14,470 nucleotides of DNA from JAJXYP01 sp035541855 (GTDB lineage: Bacteria > Patescibacteriota > Minisyncoccia > UBA6257 > 2-01-FULL-56-20), in assembly GCA_035541855.1 (NCBI GenBank), contig DATKMM010000040.1, forward strand, positions 1 through 14,470, written 5' to 3'. The notes below the pieces were generated by a model that was not told where the DNA came from, did no database searches, and saw only the letters and a list, made by a program, of their open reading frames with translations. Both the position numbers and the translations under genes were made by a program. Below, in pieces: positions 7,008 to 12,913 of this stretch. Numbering within the stretch: the stretch's first letter is position 1; each line of letters starts with the position of its first letter.

Positions 7008-7397
7008 ATGGACAAAACGAACGACGATTGGAAAAAGGAGCTGACGCCGGAGCAATACCGCATTATGCGCGAGGGCGGGACGGAGGCGGCGTTCACGGGG
7101 AAATATTGGAATGACCATTCGAAGGGGATGTACCGGTGCGCGGCGTGCGGCGCAGAGCTTTTTTCGTCCGACACGAAGTTCGATTCCGGCACTGGCTGGC
7201 CGAGCTTCACGGAACCCGCGAACGCGGCGCACGTCGAGCTTCGCGCGGATGACAGCGGCGGCATGCATCGCACGGAGGTCGTCTGCAAGAACTGCGGCGC
7301 GCATCTCGGGCACGTTTTCGACGATGGGCCGGCCGGGAAGGGCGGTAAGCGGTACTGTATCAACTCGGTCTGTCTTGAGCTGGAAAAGAAAGATTAA
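7008..7397 (+). CDS. msrB: Peptide-methionine (R)-S-oxide reductase MsrB
   Basis: This 129-aa protein is a stand-alone MsrB of normal length. It reduces methionine-R-sulfoxide in oxidised proteins in the cytoplasm. The zinc site is complete: C44/C47 (CAAC) and C93/C96 (CKNC). The substrate-binding signature GWPSF is at 63-67, and the catalytic cysteine is C117 in RYCINS. Many MsrBs have a resolving Cys just before GWPSF; here that position is Thr (GTGWPSF). An extra cysteine, C122, lies five residues after the catalytic one. The gene begins 11 bp after the rseP-like stop in an AT-rich spacer without Shine-Dalgarno, suggesting an operon with it. No terminator hairpin is visible after the stop. 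Confidence 0.95.
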   Translation: MDKTNDDWKKELTPEQYRIMREGGTEAAFTGKYWNDHSKGMYRCAACGAELFSSDTKFDSGTGWPSFTEPANAAHVELRADDSGGMHRTEVVCKNCGAHLGHVFDDGPAGKGGKRYCINSVCLELEKKD

Positions 7398-7437
7398 AAA
7401 ATTATAAAAAGATGTTTGCATTCCCTTTCGCGATGGC

Positions 7438-7443
7438 TAAGAT
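7438..7443 (+). promoter_or_regulatory. -10 box of the coiled-coil gene (leaderless geometry)
   Basis: TAAGAT (7438-7443) ends 6 nt before the ATG at 7450, so the transcript would begin at the start codon. A weak -35, TTGCAT (7416-7421), is spaced 16 bp upstream. No Shine-Dalgarno is present. Confidence 0.45.
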
Positions 7444-7449
7444 TGAAGT

Positions 7450-7848
7450 ATGGAGAATGAAACTATGTCGCGTGCAGAGATCATGAAGGCCATCGAGGAC
7501 GGGGACCGGTATGCGGGTATTCTTTTTGAGCGGATCGAGGGCAAGATCGATCTCACCATGGAAGAAAGCGCCCGGCTTGATAAAAAGATCGACGCCGTCG
7601 ATGCGAAATTAGAGGACTTTCGGGAGGAGACGAATTGGAAATTCGAGGTCTTGATCGGAGACCACCAGAAGGTTCTCGGGGAAATGCGGGCGATGAGGGA
7701 GGGGTTCGAGGCGAAATTCGTGGAGGTTTTTAAAAGATTTGAGCAGCATGACCTGGGATTCGCCGGGATTTTCAAAAAATTTGAGCAATATGATGGGAAT
7801 TTCGAGAAGATCTTTAAAAGATTTGATCGATTCGAGAAGGCATCCTGA
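7450..7848 (+). CDS. Small soluble coiled-coil protein with C-terminal 14-residue repeats
   Basis: This 132-aa, highly charged protein has no TM segment or signal peptide. Residues 25-90 have heptad-like spacing typical of a long helix ('ARLDKKIDAVDAKLEDF'). The C terminus contains imperfect repeats of period 14: FKRFEQHDLGFAGI (94-107), FKKFEQYDGNFEKI (108-121) and a partial FKRFDRFEKAS (122-132). No enzyme motif is visible. Similar short coiled-coil proteins built from 'F..RFD' repeats are common in CPR genomes, with unknown roles; the family comparison is from memory. An alternative start is the ATG at 7465 (MSRAEIM). The upstream gap to msrB is 52 bp and the gene probably has its own promoter. 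Confidence 0.75.
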   Translation: MENETMSRAEIMKAIEDGDRYAGILFERIEGKIDLTMEESARLDKKIDAVDAKLEDFREETNWKFEVLIGDHQKVLGEMRAMREGFEAKFVEVFKRFEQHDLGFAGIFKKFEQYDGNFEKIFKRFDRFEKAS

Positions 7849-7868
7849 GCATTTTCGGTTGGATTGTA

Positions 7869-7874
7869 TATAAT
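7869..7874 (+). promoter_or_regulatory. Consensus -10 box of the DUF763 gene (leaderless geometry)
   Basis: A perfect TATAAT (7869-7874) ends 6 nt before the ATG at 7881. The -35 region is weak (CTGAGC at 7845-7850, spacer 18). The expected transcription start coincides with the A of the ATG. Confidence 0.6.
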
Positions 7875-7880
7875 GTATAT

Positions 7881-9038
7881 ATGATCCAGCGGGGTATTGC
7901 TTCCTTTGGGCTCGATACCGGCCATTGCCCGCCGTGGCTTTTCCGGCGTATGACGGCGCTCGGCCGCGAGATGGCGCGCGTGCTCGTCGCGGAGTACGGC
8001 CCCGACGAGTTCATCAGGCGCATCGCGGACCCGGTCTGGTTCCAGTCGCTCGGCACGGTGCTCGCGTTCGACTGGAACGCGAGTGGCCTCACGACGATCC
8101 TGACGGCGGCGCTCAAGGAGGCGATCCGCGGCGAGGAGCGCGACCTCGGCATTTTCATCTGCGGCGGCAAGGGCGCCACCTCGCGCAAGACGCCGGATGA
8201 GATCCGCGCGTGGGGCGAACGCCTCTCGCTGGCGCCGGCGCAGGCGGAGAACCTGGTCTACAACTCGAAGATGAGCGCGAAGGTGGACAGCGCGCTCGTG
8301 CAGGACGGGTTCCAGCTGTATCACCACGCTTTTTTCTTTTCGCGGAACGGCGCGTGGGCGGTCGTCCAGCAGGGGATGAACCAGGACACGGCGAAGGCGC
8401 GGCGCTACCACTGGTTCTCGGAAAACATCAACGACCTGGTTGCCGAGCCGCACGCCGCGATCTCGTCGCCGGTGGTGATGAACCGCGTGCTCGACCTTAC
8501 GGCGAAGAAAAGCGAACCGACGCGCGAGCTTTCGACCGAGCTCGTGCAGGCGGGGTATTTTACCTTGATGAAGGACATCCAGCTCCTGCGGAAATATTCC
8601 TCGCGGCTGTCGCAGATGGTCAAGGTCGGGCAAAACCAAAGGCAGCTGACCCTGCTGAACCTCGAATCGCGCGAGTTCAAATACCATCCGGTCGTGCACG
8701 AGGATTTTTCGCGGAGCAAATATCTCGAGAAAATATTGGCGAAGGTTACGGACCGCAAACCGGAGAACTACGAGGCGCTCGTGGCGATGGAGGGCGTGGG
8801 GCCGAAGACGGTCCGCGCGCTCGCGCTCGTGGGCGAGGTCATTTACGGAGCGAACCCGTCCTACGAAGACCCGGCGCGGTACAGCTTCGCGCACGGCGGC
8901 AAGGATGCGACGCCCTACGCCGTGGACCGGCGCACCTACGACCAGACGATCCGGATCCTCGGCCGCGCGGTCGAACGGACGCGGATCCCGCCGGACGAGA
9001 AGCGCCGCGCGCTCGGGCGGCTGTTTAAAGCCTCATGA
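7881..9038 (+). CDS. DUF763 family protein with helix-hairpin-helix motif
   Basis: This 385-aa protein begins 'MIQRGIASFGLDTGHCPPWL', the conserved opening of DUF763, a family found mainly in archaea, thermophiles and some candidate-phyla bacteria. Other conserved-looking blocks are FICGGKGATSRKTPDEI (92-108), VVQQGMNQDTAKARRYHWFS (161-180) and HGGKDATPYAVDRRTYD (338-354). A helix-hairpin-helix-like segment, ALVAMEGVGPKTVRAL (299-314), suggests non-specific DNA binding, as in repair glycosylases and nucleases. No catalytic function is established to my knowledge; a role in nucleic-acid processing is inference from the HhH. The ATG at 7881 lies 6 nt after a consensus TATAAT and has no Shine-Dalgarno. 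The gene is high in GC like its neighbours. Confidence 0.88.
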   Translation: MIQRGIASFGLDTGHCPPWLFRRMTALGREMARVLVAEYGPDEFIRRIADPVWFQSLGTVLAFDWNASGLTTILTAALKEAIRGEERDLGIFICGGKGATSRKTPDEIRAWGERLSLAPAQAENLVYNSKMSAKVDSALVQDGFQLYHHAFFFSRNGAWAVVQQGMNQDTAKARRYHWFSENINDLVAEPHAAISSPVVMNRVLDLTAKKSEPTRELSTELVQAGYFTLMKDIQLLRKYSSRLSQMVKVGQNQRQLTLLNLESREFKYHPVVHEDFSRSKYLEKILAKVTDRKPENYEALVAMEGVGPKTVRALALVGEVIYGANPSYEDPARYSFAHGGKDATPYAVDRRTYDQTIRILGRAVERTRIPPDEKRRALGRLFKAS

Positions 9039-9057
9039 ATGATTGACCGGCGCCATA

Positions 9058-9066
9058 TGGTACTAT
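9058..9066 (+). promoter_or_regulatory. Extended -10 promoter of the 94-aa membrane protein gene
   Basis: TGG followed by TACTAT (9058-9066) forms an extended -10 that ends 7 nt before the ATG at 9074. An alternative reading is TATAAA (9064-9069), with TTGACC (9043-9048) 15 bp upstream. Either way the leader would be absent or nearly so. Confidence 0.45.
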
Positions 9067-9073
9067 AAAGAGG

Positions 9074-9358
9074 ATGGACACGCTCATTCATGCGGATATT
9101 TTCTTTTTCGTGACGACCATCGCGGTCATCGTCGTGGCATTGCTCGTGGCAATCGTGCTGATCTATTTAATTAAAGTTTTGAACCGCATCAAGGACATTG
9201 CCGAGCAGGTGCGCGAGGAGACGATATTGTTCCGCGAGGACATCCACGGGTTGCGCGACAGCGTGCGCCGGGAGGGGTTCAAATTCCGGAGCCTGCTCGG
9301 TTTCTTTTCGTCGCTCGTCCCGAAGCATCAGGCGAAAAGGTCGAAAAAGACGGAATAA
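9074..9358 (+). CDS. Small single-pass membrane protein with cytoplasmic amphipathic helix
   Basis: This 94-aa protein has one strongly hydrophobic segment (about residues 10-33). An amphipathic charged helix follows (34-70, 'RIKDIAEQVREETILFREDI'), then a basic tail ending AKRSKKTE. The arrangement resembles DUF948-like or YtxH-like membrane-anchored helical proteins, but no specific family can be named. It is followed 14 bp later by another small protein with a hydrophobic N-terminal segment, and the two are probably co-expressed. The ATG at 9074 follows an extended -10 box directly. AGAGG touches the ATG, too close to act as a Shine-Dalgarno. Confidence 0.78.
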   Translation: MDTLIHADIFFFVTTIAVIVVALLVAIVLIYLIKVLNRIKDIAEQVREETILFREDIHGLRDSVRREGFKFRSLLGFFSSLVPKHQAKRSKKTE

Positions 9359-9372
9359 ACGTGAATAAAATC

Positions 9373-9783
9373 ATGCCGAAAGCAAAAGCAACCAACAAAA
9401 ACCTTGGCCTGAAGATCGGCGCGGGCGCGCTCGCCGCCGCGGCGCTTGCGGCCGCCGGCGGGTACGTCCTCTGGGAGAACATGGACAAAGGGAAGCGTGC
9501 GAAACTGAAGACCTGGGCGGTGAAGGCGCGCAAGGACGCCATCCGGGAGTTCGCGCGCGCGAAGCGGATGAGCGAAGGCGACTATAAGCAGATCGTTGAC
9601 CGCGTGACGTCGCACTACGCCGCCCTGCACCACGTGAACCAGGCCGAGCTTGCGAAGACCGCCGCGAACTTGAAAGCGGAGTGGAAGCGGATCCAAAAGC
9701 AGGCGCAGGCGATCGCCGCGCGCCGGGCTGGCGGAGCGAAGAAGAGGAAAACCGTAAAACGGACAGCAGCCAAACGGAAGTAA
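9373..9783 (+). CDS. Small basic membrane-anchored helical protein, CPR-type, unknown function
   Basis: This 136-aa protein has a short basic N terminus, an Ala/Gly-rich hydrophobic segment (about residues 12-34, 'IGAGALAAAALAAAGGYVLW') and a helical domain (38-110). The tail is strongly basic (GGAKKRKTVKRTAAKRK). Proteins of this build (Ala-rich TM, then 'KAWxxKAKxE...Y..IVD.V...Y') are frequent in Parcubacteria-like genomes as hypothetical proteins; I recognise the pattern but know of no function. The Lys-rich tail could bind nucleic acid or acidic surfaces (inference). I chose ATG 9373 over the GTG at 9361, which would add four residues; neither has a Shine-Dalgarno. It lies 14 bp behind the preceding membrane protein and is closed by a hairpin terminator. 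Confidence 0.78.
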   Translation: MPKAKATNKNLGLKIGAGALAAAALAAAGGYVLWENMDKGKRAKLKTWAVKARKDAIREFARAKRMSEGDYKQIVDRVTSHYAALHHVNQAELAKTAANLKAEWKRIQKQAQAIAARRAGGAKKRKTVKRTAAKRK

Positions 9784-9790
9784 ACCAGAA

Positions 9791-9813
9791 ACAGCCGCGC
9801 GAGCGGCTGTTTT
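9791..9813 (+). terminator. Intrinsic terminator with GCGA tetraloop
   Basis: ACAGCCGC (9791-9798) pairs perfectly with GCGGCTGT (9803-9810) around a GCGA loop, which is of the stable GNRA type. TTTT follows at 9810-9813. It lies 8 bp after the stop of the small basic protein and just upstream of the transketolase promoter. Confidence 0.75.
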
Positions 9814-9823
9814 CGTACCGCAG

Positions 9824-9832
9824 TGCTATAAT
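9824..9832 (+). promoter_or_regulatory. Extended -10 promoter of the transketolase subunit gene
   Basis: TGC plus a perfect TATAAT (9824-9832) forms an extended -10 ending 6 nt before the ATG at 9839. The -35 position falls on the preceding terminator stem and has no consensus, as expected for an extended -10 promoter. Confidence 0.65.
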
Positions 9833-9838
9833 AAAAGA

Positions 9839-10843
9839 ATGCTGAACCCGGCGGCAAAATTGAATCCGAAACTATTTGACGAGGACGTCGAGCAGAGGCC
9901 GACGCGGGACGGTTATGGCACGGGACTCGTCCTCGCTGGAGAGGCGGATAAGAACGTGGTGGCGCTTTGCGCGGACCTCGCGGAATCCACGCGCACGGAG
10001 GCATTCGCGAAGAAATTTCCGGAGCGGTACGTCGAGCTTGGCGTCGCGGAGCAGAACATGGCGACGGTCGCGGCGGGGATGGGCGTTTCGGGCAAGGTCC
10101 CGTTCATCGCTTCCTACGCGACGTTCTCGCCGGGCCGGAACTGGGAGCAGATCCGGACGACCATCGCTTATAACCATGCGAACGTGAAGATCGCCGGGCA
10201 CCACGCGGGGATCTCGGTGGGGCCGGACGGCGCGACGCACCAGGCGACGGAGGATGTCGCGATCATGCGCGCGATGCCGAACATGAAAGTGTTCGTGCCG
10301 TGCGACGCGGTCGAGGCGGAGAAGGCGACGCTCGCGGCGGCGCGAGTGGTCGGCCCGATCTACCTGCGGTTCCAGCGCGAAAAGACGCCCGTCATGACGA
10401 CGCCGGAAACGCCCTATACGCCCGGGAAGGCGGAGGTTTTCTGGATGCCGGGCAACGGGCGCGCGGGAAAGGCGGATGTCCTGATCATCGGCATGGGCGG
10501 CCTGCTCTATAATGCCCTGCTCGCCGCACGCGAGCTTGAAAAGGAAAAGATCGGCGCGATCGTCCTCAACTGCCACACCGTGAAGCCGCTCGACGGGAAG
10601 AAGATCGTGGAGCTCGCGAAAAAGACCGGCGCGGTCGTCACGGTGGAAGAGCATCAGGTCCAGGGCGGCCTCGGCGGCGCGGTCGCGGAGTGTCTGGCGA
10701 AATACGCGCCGACGCCGATCGAATTCATCGGGATGCAGGATACCTTCGGCGAATCCGGCGCTCCGGAAAAACTGATTGAAAAATACGGCATGGGCGAAGA
10801 CGAGATCAGGCGCGCAGTGAAGCGCGTCCTGCGGCGGGGATAG
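9839..10843 (+). CDS. Transketolase, C-terminal subunit
   Basis: This 334-aa protein covers only the pyrimidine-binding and C-terminal domains of transketolase; full enzymes are about 650 aa. GVAEQNM (68-74) contains the Glu that activates thiamine diphosphate (E71). A conserved block, GHHAGISVGPDGATHQATED (120-139), carries active-site residues. A transketolase C-terminal domain follows from about 205 ('VLIIGMGGLLYNALLAAREL'). The enzyme moves two-carbon units between sugar phosphates in the non-oxidative pentose phosphate pathway. The N-terminal, thiamine-diphosphate-binding subunit is not in this window; split transketolases are known in archaea and many CPR bacteria. A DXP-synthase-like or dehydrogenase E1-beta assignment is less likely given the transketolase-type motifs. 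The ATG at 9839 lies 6 nt after an extended -10 box. Confidence 0.9.
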   Translation: MLNPAAKLNPKLFDEDVEQRPTRDGYGTGLVLAGEADKNVVALCADLAESTRTEAFAKKFPERYVELGVAEQNMATVAAGMGVSGKVPFIASYATFSPGRNWEQIRTTIAYNHANVKIAGHHAGISVGPDGATHQATEDVAIMRAMPNMKVFVPCDAVEAEKATLAAARVVGPIYLRFQREKTPVMTTPETPYTPGKAEVFWMPGNGRAGKADVLIIGMGGLLYNALLAARELEKEKIGAIVLNCHTVKPLDGKKIVELAKKTGAVVTVEEHQVQGGLGGAVAECLAKYAPTPIEFIGMQDTFGESGAPEKLIEKYGMGEDEIRRAVKRVLRRG

Positions 10844-10847
10844 CACG

Positions 10848-10883
10848 CACGGCAAAAGAGAATCCGGATTCTCTTTTGCCGTG
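10848..10883. terminator. 36-bp perfect palindrome, likely bidirectional terminator
   Basis: Positions 10848-10883 form a perfect inverted repeat with no mismatch, centred on CCGG (10864-10867). The arms are CACGGCAAAAGAGAAT and ATTCTCTTTTGCCGTG. The inner stem GAGAAT/ATTCTC is flanked by AAAA and TTTT, so an intrinsic terminator can form on either strand. It starts 5 bp after the transketolase stop and ends just before the pfkB-like promoter. Confidence 0.75.
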
Positions 10884-10892
10884 TGATATAAT
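10884..10892 (+). promoter_or_regulatory. Extended -10 promoter of the PfkB kinase-aldolase pair
   Basis: TGA plus a perfect TATAAT (10884-10892) forms an extended -10 that ends 7 nt before the ATG at 10900. No -35 consensus is visible; that position falls inside the palindrome. It decides the start: the upstream TTG at 10876 would lie before the promoter. Confidence 0.65.
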
Positions 10893-10899
10893 TGAAACC

Positions 10900-11907
10900 A
10901 TGAAAAGGAAATATGATCTGGTCTGCATCGGAGACGTGGTGATGGACGCGTTCATCACGCTCGAGCGCGACCAGGCGTCGGTGCATTGGGACGCGCAGCA
11001 CGAAAACCCGGAGCTCCGGATGCCGTTCGCGACGAAAATTCCGTACGAATCGCTCACGGTCGCGACCGCGGTGGGGAATTCCTCGAACGTGGCGGTCGGC
11101 GCCGCGCGGCTCGGTCTCCGGACCGGCATCATCACGTCGGTCGGCCGCGACATGTACGGCCGGGAGATCATCGACTGGTACCGCAAGGAGAAGATCAGCG
11201 AGGAGTTCGTCCGCGTGGACCGCGAGCGTCCGACCAACTATCATTTCGTTTTAACCTACGAGGCGGAGCGCACGATCCTCATCAAGCACCAGGATTACGA
11301 TTATTACGACCCGCGGAAGCTCGACACGCGTGCCGATTGGCTCTATTTCTCGTCCATCGGCGAACACGCGCTTTCCATCCACGACAAGGTCGCGGAGTAT
11401 CTGAAGAAGCATCCCGGCGTGCGCATGGGTTTCAACCCGGGCACGTTCCAGCTGAAGTTCGGCCCGGAGCGGCTGAAGCAGGTCTATAAGCATACCTATG
11501 TCCTTTTCCTGAACCGCGAGGAAGGGGAGATGGTCGCGCACAAGAAGGAGGGCACGCCGCTGCCGGAGCTGATGGGCGCTTTGCACAAGCTTGGCCCGAA
11601 GATCGTGGTTGTCACTGACGGCCCGAAAGGCGCATACGCGTCCGACGGCGTTTCGCGCTGGTTCATGCCGCCGTACCCTGATCCGAAGCCGCCCGTCTCG
11701 CGCACCGGTGCCGGCGATGCCTTCTCGACCGGGTTCCTCTGCGCGCTCATTTACGGCAAGCCGGTGCCGGAGGCCCTGCGCTGGGCGCCCATCGAGTCCA
11801 TGCATGTCGTCCAGTTCTTCGGCGCCCAGACCGGGCTGCTTTCCAGGCCCAAGCTCACGCAGCTGCTCAAAAAAGCGCCGAAAAAATATCAGGCGAAAGC
11901 GATTTGA
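10900..11907 (+). CDS. PfkB-family (ribokinase-like) sugar kinase
   Basis: This 335-aa protein has the normal length for the family. N-terminal YDLVCIGDVVMDAFI (5-19) and GNSSNVAVGAARLG (59-72) form the sugar-binding part. TDGPKGAYA (239-247) and RTGAGDAFSTGFLCAL (268-283) form the nucleotide site, with D273 as the expected catalytic base. It phosphorylates a sugar or sugar phosphate with a nucleotide triphosphate; the exact substrate cannot be read from the sequence. The aldolase gene starts 10 bp after its stop and a transketolase subunit lies upstream, so a role with fructose or pentose phosphates (for example as a phosphofructokinase substitute) is plausible inference. Start at ATG 10900 is supported by an extended -10 box ending 7 nt upstream. 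A TTG at 10876 is in frame but lies within the palindrome and promoter. Confidence 0.9.
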   Translation: MKRKYDLVCIGDVVMDAFITLERDQASVHWDAQHENPELRMPFATKIPYESLTVATAVGNSSNVAVGAARLGLRTGIITSVGRDMYGREIIDWYRKEKISEEFVRVDRERPTNYHFVLTYEAERTILIKHQDYDYYDPRKLDTRADWLYFSSIGEHALSIHDKVAEYLKKHPGVRMGFNPGTFQLKFGPERLKQVYKHTYVLFLNREEGEMVAHKKEGTPLPELMGALHKLGPKIVVVTDGPKGAYASDGVSRWFMPPYPDPKPPVSRTGAGDAFSTGFLCALIYGKPVPEALRWAPIESMHVVQFFGAQTGLLSRPKLTQLLKKAPKKYQAKAI

Positions 11908-11917
11908 TCTTCGTTTC

Positions 11918-12811
11918 ATGAAATCCCTCCGGGAAATTCTGGCAGATGCGGATGCGCGCCATGTGGCGGTCGGACATTTTAATATTTCCGAGCTCGGGAC
12001 GCTCAAGGGGATCTTTGCCGCGGCGCAGGAGTTTTCGAAAACGGCCGGAGCGCCGGTTCCAATCCTCATCGGCGTTTCGGAGGGCGAGCGGGAGTTCATC
12101 GGCGTGAAGCAGGCGGCGCTGCTCGTGAAGAGCCTGCGCGATGAGTACGATTACCCGATCTATCTGAATGCCGACCACACGCACTCGCCCGACAAGGTGA
12201 AGGAAGCGGCCGAGGCGGGGTTCGATGAGATCCTGTTCGACGGCTCGGCGCTGCCTTTCGAAGAGAATATCAAGCAGACGAAAGAGGCGGTCGCGATCGT
12301 GAAGGCCGTGGCGGCGGCTGCGGGCCGGGACATCGTTTTCGAAGGCGAAATAGGGTTCATCGGCGCCGGGTCGGAGATCCTGGACAGGAAACCGGACCTC
12401 GTGCTTTCGACGCCGGAAGAGGCGGCGCGGTTCGTAGCGGAAACGGGCGTGGACGTCCTCGCGCCGGCGGTGGGAAATATGCACGGGCTGCTCGCGGGCA
12501 TGGCGGCGGGCACGGAGCGCAAGCGGCTCGACATCGCGCGGATCGGGGAGATCAAACAGGCGATCGCGGCGGCCGGTTGCCGGTTCATGACCCTGCACGG
12601 CGGTTCCGGCACGGCGGACGGGGACTTCGTGGCGGCCGTGAAGGCCGGCATGACGATCGTGCACGTTTCGAGCGAGCTCCGCCTGGCCTGGCGCCGCGGC
12701 GTCGAGCAGGGCCTCCGGGACCCCAATGAGATCGCGCCGTACAAGCTTATGGCGCCGTCCGTGGAAGGCGTGAGATCAGTGGTTGCAGACCGCCTGAAAC
12801 TGTTCAATTGA
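11918..12811 (+). CDS. fba: Class II fructose-bisphosphate aldolase family protein
   Basis: This 297-aa zinc aldolase family member begins MKSLREILADADARHVAVGHFN, the usual N terminus. Key elements are NADHTHS (84-90), with catalytic D86 and zinc ligand H87, and the signature LFDGSALPFEENI (107-119). EGEIGFIG is at 142-149, AVGNMHG at 184-190 (zinc ligand H189), and LHGGSG at 226-231 (zinc ligand H227 plus the phosphate-binding glycines). The enzyme splits fructose-1,6-bisphosphate into DHAP and glyceraldehyde-3-phosphate in glycolysis. A tagatose-bisphosphate or related specificity cannot be excluded, because NADHTHS departs from the common 'LDHG' form. It begins 10 bp after the pfkB-like stop without Shine-Dalgarno, so the two form an operon. 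The frame is open further upstream, but that stretch is the out-of-frame kinase gene. No terminator hairpin follows. Confidence 0.92.
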   Translation: MKSLREILADADARHVAVGHFNISELGTLKGIFAAAQEFSKTAGAPVPILIGVSEGEREFIGVKQAALLVKSLRDEYDYPIYLNADHTHSPDKVKEAAEAGFDEILFDGSALPFEENIKQTKEAVAIVKAVAAAAGRDIVFEGEIGFIGAGSEILDRKPDLVLSTPEEAARFVAETGVDVLAPAVGNMHGLLAGMAAGTERKRLDIARIGEIKQAIAAAGCRFMTLHGGSGTADGDFVAAVKAGMTIVHVSSELRLAWRRGVEQGLRDPNEIAPYKLMAPSVEGVRSVVADRLKLFN

Positions 12812-12836
12812 CTCTCTGCTTGGGTTGAAATACCAT
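12808..12836 (+). promoter_or_regulatory. Promoter of the dockerin-type secreted protein gene
   Basis: TTGACT (12808-12813, overlapping the aldolase stop) and TACCAT (12831-12836) are separated by exactly 17 bp. Transcription would start near 12843, giving a leader of about 70 nt. This differs from the -10-next-to-ATG layout of the preceding genes. Confidence 0.5.
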
Positions 12837-12900
12837 TAAAACCAGCCGCAGAGGATCAGGGTGCCGTTTGCGCTGATTTCGTCTGCTCTAAATCGAAATA

Positions 12901-12907
12901 AAGGAGG
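12901..12907 (+). promoter_or_regulatory. Strong Shine-Dalgarno AAGGAGG
   Basis: A full consensus AAGGAGG (12901-12907) lies 6 nt before the ATG at 12914. A small inverted repeat, ATTTCG (12876-12881) and CGAAAT (12894-12899), sits just upstream. It is the only strong ribosome binding site in the window and fixes the start of the secreted protein gene. Confidence 0.85.
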
Positions 12908-12913
12908 AAAGTC

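Noticed and set aside
7437..8894. Long minus-strand open frame (485 codons) opposite the coiled-coil and DUF763 genes
   Set aside because: It spans two plus-strand genes and their promoter, and has the Arg/Pro-rich composition of an antisense artefact.
10876..10899. Upstream TTG start for the PfkB kinase
   Set aside because: It lies inside the palindrome and before the extended -10 box; the ATG at 10900 gives the normal family N terminus.
11591..11917. N-terminal extension of the aldolase frame into the kinase gene
   Set aside because: The extension is an out-of-frame reading of the kinase gene and is Arg/Ser-rich; aldolase homology begins at the ATG at 11918.
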